Shown one piece after another: positions 1-5,034 of a DNA stretch of 5,034 nucleotides. Below the pieces are notes generated by a model that was not told the DNA's origin, ran no database searches, and saw only the letters and a program-made list of their open reading frames with translations. Both the position numbers and the translations under genes were made by a program. Origin of the DNA: Bacillota bacterium (GTDB lineage Bacteria; Bacillota; Clostridia; Christensenellales; Borkfalkiaceae); assembly GCA_019423125.1 (NCBI GenBank), contig JAHZBZ010000029.1, positions 1 through 5,034 on the forward strand, in the 5' to 3' direction. Numbering within the stretch: the first letter of the stretch is position 1; each line of letters opens with the position of its first letter.

Positions 1-6
1 GGCAGA

Positions 7-25
7 ATGCCCGCAGGGCGGGCAT
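7..25 (-). terminator. Terminator-like hairpin after the bofA-family gene
   Basis: A perfect 8-bp stem (ATGCCCGC / GCGGGCAT) with a 3-base loop lies 4 bases past the stop codon of the BofA-family gene. Read on the minus strand it is followed by only a weak T-rich stretch (TTCTGCC) before the window ends, so it is not a textbook intrinsic terminator. Its position right after the stop codon makes termination the likeliest role. The missing part of the tail lies outside the window. Confidence 0.55.
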
Positions 26-29
26 CTCT

Positions 30-287
30 TTACAGGAAAAAGCTGACGATGAGCAGCACGATGACGCCCGGGATCCCGAAAATACCCGTGGCGAGCGCCG
101 TCCACCAGTTGATCGGAATGGCGACGCCGGGGATCAGGTTGAGCAGAAAGATCGCGCCGATGCCGATCGCCGCGTTGATCGCGACCTTTAAAATGGTCTT
201 GACGCTGACTTTTAGCAGCTTGAGCACCAGCGACACGACGACGACCGCCGCGATCGCGATGAGAATATACTGTACTACTTCGGGCAT
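30..287 (-). CDS. bofA: BofA-family membrane protein (pro-sigma-K processing inhibitor-like)
   Basis: This is an 85-residue, very hydrophobic protein, close to the 87 residues of Bacillus subtilis BofA. In B. subtilis, BofA sits in the outer forespore membrane and holds back the SpoIVFB protease that activates sigma-K. Visible features are a first membrane segment at about residues 5-26, a basic stretch (K23-K34), and a second segment at about 35-56. The C-terminal family signature follows: P58-I-N60-W-W-T63, then GIFGIPGV at 68-75. From memory of B. subtilis work, two Asn and one Thr in this part are needed for inhibition (N48, N61, T64). N50, N60 and T63 look like their equivalents, with a loop about three residues shorter. 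The ATG start is fixed by AGGAGGT (293-299) five bases upstream. It is separated from the rex-adhE unit by a terminator, so it is probably transcribed alone. BofA-like proteins also occur in lineages where sporulation is unproven, so the role is inferred. Confidence 0.85.
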   Translation of the reverse strand: MPEVVQYILIAIAAVVVVSLVLKLLKVSVKTILKVAINAAIGIGAIFLLNLIPGVAIPINWWTALATGIFGIPGVIVLLIVSFFL

Positions 288-292
288 GTTTG

Positions 293-299
293 ACCTCCT
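293..299 (-). promoter_or_regulatory. Ribosome binding site of the bofA-family gene
   Basis: AGGAGGT on the minus strand is a full Shine-Dalgarno match. It lies five bases before the ATG at 287 and fixes that start. Confidence 0.85.
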
Positions 300-307
300 C
301 TTTTTCC

Positions 308-338
308 TACAGTATGCGCAGACCGCACCCTTTCATGC
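308..338 (-). promoter_or_regulatory. Candidate sporulation-sigma-type promoter of the bofA-family gene
   Basis: On the minus strand, GCATG (334-338) is followed by 17 bases and then CATACTGTA (308-316). GCATG fits the sigma-F/G type -35 (GHATR). CATACTGTA differs from the sigma-G -10 (CATWHTA) by one base, and it also fits the sigma-K -10 pattern CATAnnnTA and nearly the sigma-E one. I see no good sigma-A -35/-10 pair here. The predicted start would be near 301, leaving a leader of about 14 bases that holds the ribosome binding site. The motifs are short, so this is a suggestion that rests partly on the gene's identity. Confidence 0.4.
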
Positions 339-531
339 GCGCGGCGCCGCGCTTTGCCCCGCATTGGACAAGGCAAATGCCGTGCCGCCGCGCGCCTCTC
401 GCCGAAAAACGCCCTCTCGGCCCCGATTTTGCGCCCTGCGCCGAAAACCGCGCCGCCGCACCTTCGCATGCGGGCAAGAAATTTCTCCCCTCTCCGCCGC
501 AGAGCCGGCCTCAGAACGCGCTTTGCGGGAC
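317..531. other. GC-rich non-coding spacer
   Basis: This stretch lies between the terminator of the rex-adhE unit and the bofA-family gene. Reading frames through it give only arginine- and alanine-rich translations with no start signal or recognisable domain. It contains a GC-only self-complementary block (GCGCGGCGCCGCGC, 339-352) and two copies of GCCGAAAA (401-408 and 440-447). No tRNA, convincing promoter or repeat array is visible apart from the candidate promoter overlapping its left end. Confidence 0.6.
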
Positions 532-563
532 AAAAAAATGCGCCGAAAGATCGGCGCATTTTT
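532..563 (-). terminator. Strong intrinsic terminator of the rex-adhE-kinase unit
   Basis: A perfect 13-bp stem pairs 534-546 with 551-563 around a 4-base loop. Its GC core is TGCGCCGA/TCGGCGCA. On the minus strand it is followed by a run of seven Ts (532-538). It begins 7 bases past the stop codon of the phosphotransferase and is the first such structure after the two promoters upstream of rex. This supports one transcript covering rex, adhE and the phosphotransferase. The A/T flanks are symmetrical, so it could also stop transcription arriving from the left. Confidence 0.92.
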
Positions 564-570
564 GCATTTT

Positions 571-1317
571 TTATTCGTAGTCGACGACGTTGACCCATTT
601 TTCGAGGAACGCCTGCTCCTCGGGGACGGCTTTGGTCGTCTGGCTCGCCGCGACGATGGGCAGAGCCTTCTGCACGAGCTGTTTGGCGATGCCCGTCTTC
701 TCGCAGAAGAGTTTGAGATAGTCCTCGGCGAGCGCGTCCTTGCCCTCGAGCTTGAACAGCAGATAAGTACGGGCGGCGTCACAGCGCGCGTTGCCCTGCG
801 TCGCGTGCGCCCAGTCGATGATGAACTTGCGCCCGTCGGGGCTGACGATGATGTTGCCGGGGTTGAAGTCGCCGTGGCACAGCTTGTCGTGCGCGGGCAG
901 GGAATCGAGCAGGATGTGCAGATCGTAGCGGGTGGTCTTGTCGAACTTGGTCGAGCTGATCTTGCGGTGCATCTTGTCCTTGAGCTTGGTCAGGAGGGGC
1001 ACTTTCTGATTGAGCACCTCGACCTGCAGGTCGACGAACTCCTCGAGATACTCCGCGAGCCTGTCGGGGTTCTCGTCCATGAGCTGTTGGAGCGTCTTGC
1101 CCTCGACGTAATCGAGGATGATCGCCCACTCGCCGTTGACCTTGGTGACCTCGTGCACGGCGGGCACGTTGAGGGAAGTCCCCTCCTCCACGCGCGCCGT
1201 GTTCAGCGCCTCGTTGAGCACATCCGACTTGGGATAGCTGCTGTTGAAGAGCTTGACGAGCGTCTTGCCCTCGCGGTAGATTGTCTTTTTCTCCGTCTTC
1301 TGAATGATCTCAGCCAT
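571..1317 (-). CDS. Small kinase-like phosphotransferase (APH / TIGR02172-like family)
   Basis: This is a 248-residue cytoplasmic protein of the aminoglycoside phosphotransferase / choline kinase-like fold, resembling the family catalogued as TIGR02172. The N lobe carries a likely ATP-binding lysine (K22, in VKLF) and a candidate helix-C glutamate (E36). LDYVEG at 68-73 looks like the hinge. The catalytic motif is HGDFNPGN at 148-155 (catalytic D150, metal ligand N155), and the metal-binding aspartate is D168 in FIIDWAHA. All catalytic residues seem intact, so it is probably active. The phosphate acceptor is unknown, and nothing here shows antibiotic resistance. It starts 15 bp after adhE, with AAGGAGG overlapping the adhE stop codon, so it is probably co-transcribed and may be translationally coupled. 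A strong terminator follows. The fold is clear; the substrate and the link to fermentation are not. Confidence 0.9.
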   Translation of the reverse strand: MAEIIQKTEKKTIYREGKTLVKLFNSSYPKSDVLNEALNTARVEEGTSLNVPAVHEVTKVNGEWAIILDYVEGKTLQQLMDENPDRLAEYLEEFVDLQVEVLNQKVPLLTKLKDKMHRKISSTKFDKTTRYDLHILLDSLPAHDKLCHGDFNPGNIIVSPDGRKFIIDWAHATQGNARCDAARTYLLFKLEGKDALAEDYLKLFCEKTGIAKQLVQKALPIVAASQTTKAVPEEQAFLEKWVNVVDYE

Positions 1318-1327
1318 GATCCTTTTC

Positions 1328-1334
1328 CCTCCTT
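1328..1334 (-). promoter_or_regulatory. Ribosome binding site of the phosphotransferase, overlapping the adhE stop
   Basis: AAGGAGG on the minus strand shares its first two bases with the TAA stop codon of adhE and lies ten bases before the ATG at 1317. This overlap is typical of translationally coupled operon genes and sets the start of the phosphotransferase. Confidence 0.8.
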
Positions 1335-3933
1335 ATTTTCCGTAGTAGCACTTGAGATACATCTGCTTGATCTCGGAGATGAGCGGGTAGCGGGGGTTCG
1401 CGCCCGTGCACTGGTCGTCGAACGCCTGTTCGCACATCTCGTCGAGACGGTCGAGGAAGTTCTGCTCGTCGATGCCGTAATCCTTGATGGTCTTTTTGAT
1501 GCCGACCTTCTCTTTGAGCTCTTCGATCGCCTTGATCAGGTTCTTGACCTTTGCGTCGTCATCCTTGCCGCCGAGGCCGAGGAATTCAGCAAATTCCGCA
1601 TAGCGGCGCTTGGTGTGCGGGTAAGCGTACTGCGGGAAGGTGCCCATCTTGGTGGGAACTTCGGCGCTGTTGAAGCGGATGACCTCGCAGATCATGAGCG
1701 CGTTCGCCACGCCGTGCGGCAGGTGATGGAATGCGCCCAGCTTGTGCGCCATGGAATGGCAGACGCCGAGGAACGCGTTTGCGAATGCGATACCCGCCAT
1801 CGTCGAAGCGTCCGCCATCTTCTCGCGCGCTTCGGGGTCGTTCGCGCCGTTCGCATAGGCACGGGGCAGGTAATTGAAGATGAGTTTCGCCGCGACAAGC
1901 GCCTGGCCGTCGGTGTAAGGGGTCGCCATGATGGAAGCGTACGCCTCGAGCGCATGGGTCAGCGCGTCGATACCGGACGCGGAGGTCAGGCCCTTGGGCA
2001 TGTTCATCATGAAGTCCGCGTCGATGATCGCCATCTTCGGCAGGAGCTCATAGTCGGCGAGCGGGTACTTGATGCCCGTCGTCTCGTCGGTGATGACCGC
2101 GAACGGCGTCACCTCGGAACCCGTACCTGCGGAGGTCGGGATGGCGATGAAGTACGCCTTTTCGCCCATCTTCGGGAAGGTGTAGATCCTCTTGCGGATG
2201 TCCATGAAGCGCATCGCCATGTCGAGGAAGTCCACTTCGGGATGTTCGTAGAGCACCCACATGATCTTGCCCGCGTCCATCGCGGAGCCGCCGCCGAGGG
2301 CGATGATCACGTCGGGCTGGAACTCGCTCATCAGCTTCGCGCCCTCTTTCGCGCAGGCGAGGTTGGGGTCGGGTGCGACGTTGTAGAAGCAGGTATAACG
2401 GATGCCCATCTCGTCCAGCTTTTCGGTGATGGGTTTGATGTAGTTGTTCTTGTACAGGAATTCGTCGGTGACGATGAACGCCTTTTTCTTGCCCATGACG
2501 CTCTTGAGCTCGTCGAGGGCGACAGGCAGGCAGCCTTTCTTGTGATAGACTTTCTCAGGCAATCTGAGCCAAAGCATATTTTCTCTCCTCTCCGCTAAGG
2601 TTTTGATGTTCAGAAGGTGTTTGACGCCGACGTTCTCGGAGACCGAGTTGCCGCCCCAGCTGCCGCAGCCGAGGGTGAGCGAAGGGGTGAGTTTGAAGTT
2701 GTAGATGTCGCCGATCGCGCCCTGCGAGGAAGGCATGTTGATCAGCTGACGGCAGGTCTTCATCGCCTCCTGCCACTTTGCGATCTTGTCCTTCTCGGTG
2801 ACGGGGTTGATGTACAGCGAGGAGGTGTGACCGTAGCCGCCGTCCGCGATCAGGCGCTCCGCCTTTGCGACCGCTTCGTCAAAGTCCTTCGCCCTGTACA
2901 GCGCGAGGACGGGGGAGAGCTTCTCGTGCGCGAACGCCTCTTCGAGGTCGACGCTCTCCACTTCGCCGATGAGGATCTTCGCCGTGGGCTCCACGGTGAA
3001 GCCGCAGATCTCGGCGATCTTCGGGGCGCTCTGTCCGACGATCTTCGCGTTGAGCGCGCCGTTGATGATCATGGTCGAGCGGACCTTGTCCTTCTCCTCG
3101 TCGGAAAGGATGTGGCAGCCGCGCTTGACGAACTCCGCCTTGACAGCGTCATAGACGGCGTCCTCGGCGATGACCGACTGCTCGGAAGCGCAGATCAGGC
3201 CGTTGTCGAAGGTCTTGGAATGGATGATGGAGTTGACCGCGACGGTGACGTCCGCAGTCTCGTCGATGATCGCGGGGGTGTTGCCCGCGCCGACGCCCAG
3301 GGCGGGTTTGCCCGAGCTGTACGCGCTGCGGACCATGCCGGGGCCGCCCGTCGCGAGGATGATGTCCGCCGACTTCATCAGCGTGTTGGTCATTTCGAGG
3401 GAGGGAACGTCGATCCAGCCCACGATGCCCTCGGGAGCGCCAGCCTTGACGGCGGCGTCAAGGACGACCTTCGCCGCGGCGATGGTGCAGCCCTTTGCGC
3501 GGGGGTGCGGCGAGATGATGATGCCGTTGCGCGTTTTCAGGCAGATGAGCGTCTTGAAGATGGCCGTGGAGGTGGGGTTGGTCGTGGGGATGACCGCCGC
3601 GACGACGCCGATGGGCTCCGCGATCTTCTTCACACCGTAGGCGGTGTCCTCTTCGATGACGCCGACCGTCTTGGTGTTCTTATAGGTGTTGTAGATGTAC
3701 TCCGCGGCATAGTGGTTTTTGATGACCTTGTCTTCCACGATGCCCATGCCCGTCTCCGCGACCGCCATTTTGGCGAGCGGGATACGCTGATTGTTCGCAG
3801 CGAGCGCGGCGGCGGCAAAAATCTTGTCCACCTGTTCCTGGCTGTAGGTTGCGAAAATCTCCTGCGCTTTTCTGACCTGTTCGATTTTCTGCATCAAAGC
3901 TTCTACCGAATCAACGATCTTTTCGTTCTCCAT
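1333..3933 (-). CDS. adhE: Bifunctional aldehyde-alcohol dehydrogenase AdhE
   Basis: This 866-residue protein reduces acetyl-CoA to acetaldehyde and then to ethanol, using two NADH, and acts in the cytoplasm. It matches E. coli AdhE along nearly its whole length but lacks the E. coli C-terminal tail, ending at YYGK. The CoA-acylating aldehyde dehydrogenase half covers about residues 1-445. It holds PTTNPTSTAIFK (116-127), GGPGMV (196-201), the catalytic C248 in NGLICASEQS, and HEKLSP (336-341). After a short linker, the iron alcohol dehydrogenase half (about 455-866) has D490 in IVTD, which suits NAD(H), GGGSAMD (547-553), and the expected iron ligands D656, H660, H726 and H740. Y673 replaces the E. 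coli filament-contact F670 conservatively, so spirosome assembly is likely. The start is fixed by GAAGGAG seven bases upstream. It lies 19 bp after rex with no terminator between, which implies co-transcription and probable Rex control. No frameshift or missing key residue is seen. Confidence 0.98.
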   Translation of the reverse strand: MENEKIVDSVEALMQKIEQVRKAQEIFATYSQEQVDKIFAAAALAANNQRIPLAKMAVAETGMGIVEDKVIKNHYAAEYIYNTYKNTKTVGVIEEDTAYGVKKIAEPIGVVAAVIPTTNPTSTAIFKTLICLKTRNGIIISPHPRAKGCTIAAAKVVLDAAVKAGAPEGIVGWIDVPSLEMTNTLMKSADIILATGGPGMVRSAYSSGKPALGVGAGNTPAIIDETADVTVAVNSIIHSKTFDNGLICASEQSVIAEDAVYDAVKAEFVKRGCHILSDEEKDKVRSTMIINGALNAKIVGQSAPKIAEICGFTVEPTAKILIGEVESVDLEEAFAHEKLSPVLALYRAKDFDEAVAKAERLIADGGYGHTSSLYINPVTEKDKIAKWQEAMKTCRQLINMPSSQGAIGDIYNFKLTPSLTLGCGSWGGNSVSENVGVKHLLNIKTLAERRENMLWLRLPEKVYHKKGCLPVALDELKSVMGKKKAFIVTDEFLYKNNYIKPITEKLDEMGIRYTCFYNVAPDPNLACAKEGAKLMSEFQPDVIIALGGGSAMDAGKIMWVLYEHPEVDFLDMAMRFMDIRKRIYTFPKMGEKAYFIAIPTSAGTGSEVTPFAVITDETTGIKYPLADYELLPKMAIIDADFMMNMPKGLTSASGIDALTHALEAYASIMATPYTDGQALVAAKLIFNYLPRAYANGANDPEAREKMADASTMAGIAFANAFLGVCHSMAHKLGAFHHLPHGVANALMICEVIRFNSAEVPTKMGTFPQYAYPHTKRRYAEFAEFLGLGGKDDDAKVKNLIKAIEELKEKVGIKKTIKDYGIDEQNFLDRLDEMCEQAFDDQCTGANPRYPLISEIKQMYLKCYYGK

Positions 3934-3940
3934 GAGTCCT

Positions 3941-3947
3941 CTCCTTC
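3941..3947 (-). promoter_or_regulatory. Ribosome binding site of adhE
   Basis: GAAGGAG on the minus strand lies in the 19-bp gap between the rex stop and the adhE ATG, seven bases before the start. The gap has no room for a promoter or terminator, so adhE is expected to be read from the rex promoters. Confidence 0.85.
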
Positions 3948-3952
3948 TGATT

Positions 3953-4618
3953 TTATTTTTCGTTGTATAAAATTTCCGCGAGGCGTTTGGACAGGATCGC
4001 GAGCGATGCCGCCATGTCCTCGTTTTTAACCGCTATGTTTTCGGGAAGGGCGAGATGTACGGGCGAAAAATTCCAGATCGCTCGCACGCCGCCGCGAACC
4101 AGCTCGTCCGCGACCTTCTGCGCCGCGCCCTTCGGCACCGTGATGACGCCGATCAGCACGCCCTGCCGCCGCACCAGGTGCGCCAGCTCTGCCGCGTCGT
4201 ACACGCGCACGCCGCTGACCGTTCTGCCGATCAGAAGCGGGTCGGTGTCGAACGCCGCGACGATGTTCAGGCCGTAGTTCTTGAACCCGTCGTAGCCGAC
4301 CAGCGCGGAACCCAATCCCCCGACCCCGACCAGGACCGCGTCCGTGACGTTGTCATAGCCGAGAAACCGGTTGATGTCCTCGATCAGCTCCTCCACCGCG
4401 AACCCGCGCTTGGGCTTGCCCGCGACCGAACTGATCCCCGCAAGGTCCTTGCGCACCTGCACCGCGGTGAGGTGCAGCGCCTCCGCGATCGCCGTGGAAG
4501 AGATGGTCTTCTCCCCCGCCGCCTGCCGCTCTTTCAGGTACCTGTGGTAGGCGGGCAACCTTCCGATCGTCGCTTTTGATACGTTTTGCAAAGCTTTTTC
4601 GTTACCCATCCTCGCCAC
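3953..4618 (-). CDS. rex: Redox-sensing transcriptional repressor Rex
   Basis: This 221-residue protein is of usual Rex length. Rex dimers bind DNA when NAD+ prevails and release it when NADH rises, switching on fermentation and NADH-reoxidation genes. The N-terminal winged helix covers about residues 14-75, with SKATIGRLPAYHRYL (14-28), recognition helix TAVQVRKDLA (51-60) and a basic wing GKPKRGF (67-73). The Rossmann domain carries GVGGLG (98-103), where many Rex proteins have GVGNLG, and AAFDTD (121-126), whose D124 should bind the NAD ribose. The conserved NFSP (183-186) and the C-terminal swapping helix follow. The start is uncertain. The given start is GTG with only a weak AGG four bases upstream. 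An in-frame ATG three codons later (4609) gives 218 residues and is also credible. It is the first gene of the unit with adhE, which fits autoregulation and AdhE control. Confidence 0.96.
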   Translation of the reverse strand: MARMGNEKALQNVSKATIGRLPAYHRYLKERQAAGEKTISSTAIAEALHLTAVQVRKDLAGISSVAGKPKRGFAVEELIEDINRFLGYDNVTDAVLVGVGGLGSALVGYDGFKNYGLNIVAAFDTDPLLIGRTVSGVRVYDAAELAHLVRRQGVLIGVITVPKGAAQKVADELVRGGVRAIWNFSPVHLALPENIAVKNEDMAASLAILSKRLAEILYNEK

Positions 4619-4637
4619 CGGGCCTGTCGGCTTCCTG

Positions 4638-4662
4638 TATCGATATTTTTTTATCGATAAAA
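4638..4662. promoter_or_regulatory. Palindrome pair at the proximal rex start site, candidate operator
   Basis: Two copies of the self-complementary TATCGATA (4638-4645 and 4652-4659) lie six Ts apart, with centres 14 bp apart. The second sits in a perfect 14-bp palindrome, TTTTATCGATAAAA (4649-4662), which touches the predicted -10 box. The predicted transcription start (near 4655) falls inside it, the classic place for a repressor site. Read as an 18-bp site (4640-4657) it has the 7-4-7 layout of a Rex box but matches only 9 of 14 bases of the clostridial TTGTTAA-N4-TTAACAA. It could serve Rex, with altered specificity, or another regulator. Confidence 0.5.
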
Positions 4663-4691
4663 TAATATCAAATCAGGCGCTGTTTTGTCAA
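4662..4691 (-). promoter_or_regulatory. Proximal promoter P1 of the rex-adhE unit
   Basis: On the minus strand, a perfect -35 TTGACA (4686-4691) and a -10 TATTAT (4662-4667) are separated by 18 bases. TG one base before the -10 gives an extended -10. The predicted start near 4655 leaves a leader of about 37 bases before the GTG. This is the best housekeeping-type promoter in the window. Confidence 0.75.
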
Positions 4692-4744
4692 TCGCACGCA
4701 GAAATTTTTTGCAAAAGCCGAAAAATTATGCGCGCGAACGAAGT

Positions 4745-4761
4745 TTGTGACTTTTTTACAA
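4745..4761. promoter_or_regulatory. Rex-box-like inverted repeat with a short spacer
   Basis: TTGTGAC-TTT-TTTACAA matches the Gram-positive Rex box half-sites (TTGTGAA / TTCACAA) at 6 of 7 bases on each side. Its spacer is three bases where the standard site has four. It lies in the leader of the distal promoter, about 14-30 bases past its predicted start, and about 55 bp upstream of the P1 -35. It borders the next inverted repeat, so ACAATTGT (4758-4765) also forms a palindrome. It is a plausible Rex site, not a certain one. Confidence 0.45.
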
Positions 4762-4783
4762 TTGTCGCAGCCTGCAAGACAAT
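4761..4783. promoter_or_regulatory. Inverted repeat ATTGTC-N11-GACAAT at the distal promoter
   Basis: Two perfect 6-base arms flank 11 bases that themselves contain GCA/TGC, so a small bulged hairpin could form in RNA. The repeat overlaps the distal -10 box by two bases and covers the predicted start. No T-run follows on either strand, so an operator is more likely than a terminator. The arms share TTGTC/GACAA with Rex half-sites, but the spacing does not fit Rex. Confidence 0.4.
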
Positions 4784-4810
4784 GATACCATCTTTTTTGC
4801 GACTTTTCAA
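4782..4810 (-). promoter_or_regulatory. Distal promoter P2 of the rex-adhE unit
   Basis: On the minus strand, -35 TTGAAA (4805-4810, 5 of 6 consensus bases) and -10 TATCAT (4782-4787, 5 of 6) are separated by the ideal 17 bases. The predicted start near 4775 gives a leader of roughly 157 bases through P1. Two inverted repeats lie at or just after this start. Confidence 0.6.
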
Positions 4811-4841
4811 TAGTTTGGAAAAAAATGACAGAAAAAAAATA

Positions 4842-5034
4842 CGCGCGTGTGCGGGCGTGGGCGGGAGCAGGCGGGAGCAGGCGGGAGCGTGGGCGGGCGC
4901 GGGCGGGCGGGAGCGGGCGAGCGGGAGCGCGGGCGTAGGCGGGAGCGGGCGGGAGCGGGCGGGAGCGGGAGCAGGCGGGAGCGCGGGCAAGGGAGTGCGC
5001 GGGGCGGGAGGGGGGTGCGGGGGCGGGGGCGGGG
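4842..5034. repeat. G-rich degenerate tandem repeat, 10-bp unit GGCGGGAGCR
   Basis: The plus strand is almost purely G and C with a few A and T. Exact 10-bp units GGCGGGAGCR run three in a row at 4860-4889 and again at 4938-4967, with single copies at 4906-4915 and 4974-4983 and broken ones between. Towards the window end the pattern decays into longer G runs. Many GGG tracts with short loops give strong G-quadruplex potential on the plus strand. It lies upstream of both rex promoters and has no credible gene. It may be a real minisatellite-like element or a sequencing/assembly artefact at a contig end. Confidence 0.8.

Noticed and set aside
275..598. Minus-strand open frame across the GC-rich spacer
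   Set aside because: Its translation is dominated by Arg, Ala and Gly. It overlaps the end of the phosphotransferase and the start of bofA and runs through the terminator stem.
571..1317. Aminoglycoside resistance gene
   Set aside because: It shares the kinase fold and catalytic motifs but resembles the broad TIGR02172-type family, and its operon context is metabolic. Nothing here shows drug resistance.
7..2598. An 863-codon open frame on the plus strand, antisense to bofA, the phosphotransferase and half of adhE
   Set aside because: Its translation is a low-complexity mix rich in Asp, Val, Leu, Arg and Glu with no domain. It runs across a terminator and a spacer, and is explained by the GC-rich codon use of the real genes opposite.
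2617..4029. A 470-codon plus-strand open frame antisense to adhE
   Set aside because: Same shadow effect. It is Arg/Asp/Gly/Val-rich, has no family signature, and lies opposite a gene with clear catalytic residues.
4761..4783. Hairpin read as an intrinsic terminator
   Set aside because: No T-run directly follows it on either strand, and it overlaps a promoter -10 box, so an operator is more likely.
4860..4983. CRISPR array
   Set aside because: The units are 10 bp, mostly adjacent and degenerate, with no unique spacers.
4688..4990. Minus-strand open frame coding a Pro/Ala/Arg-rich N-terminus
   Set aside because: The PA-rich part is only the translation of the 10-bp repeat, and the rest covers the promoter region. 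No ribosome binding site or domain is seen.

Overview
The window looks like chromosomal DNA from a GC-rich member of the Firmicutes/Clostridia, most likely an anaerobic fermenter from a gut or similar habitat. The reasons are a clostridial-type Rex repressor directly upstream of a bifunctional AdhE, a BofA-family sporulation membrane protein, and strong AGGAGG-type ribosome binding sites before three of the four genes. All four genes lie on the minus strand, so they read from right to left. The species cannot be named from the sequence.

Region by region, from right to left. Positions 4842-5034 are a G-rich, low-complexity tract built on a 10-bp unit (GGCGGGAGCR), possibly a contig edge. Positions 4619-4841 are an AT-rich regulatory region with two sigma-A-type promoters facing left. 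It also holds several inverted repeats, including a near-consensus Rex box with a spacer one base short and a TATCGATA palindrome pair at the proximal start site. Then follow rex (3953-4618), adhE (1333-3933) and a small kinase-like phosphotransferase (571-1317). They are separated by only 19 and 15 bp and closed by a strong intrinsic terminator (532-563). Positions 317-531 are GC-rich and non-coding. A second unit follows: a possible sporulation-sigma-type promoter (308-338), a BofA-family gene (30-287), and a terminator-like hairpin at the window edge (7-25).

How the genes work together: Rex senses the NADH/NAD+ ratio and typically represses fermentative genes until NADH builds up. AdhE then reoxidises two NADH per acetyl-CoA reduced to ethanol. 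Its place as the second gene after rex suggests that Rex controls its own operon, including the downstream phosphotransferase, whose substrate is unknown. The bofA unit appears to be separate and may be tied to sporulation. The core genes are ordinary. The less usual parts are the operator architecture, the kinase co-transcribed with adhE, and the G-rich repeat.
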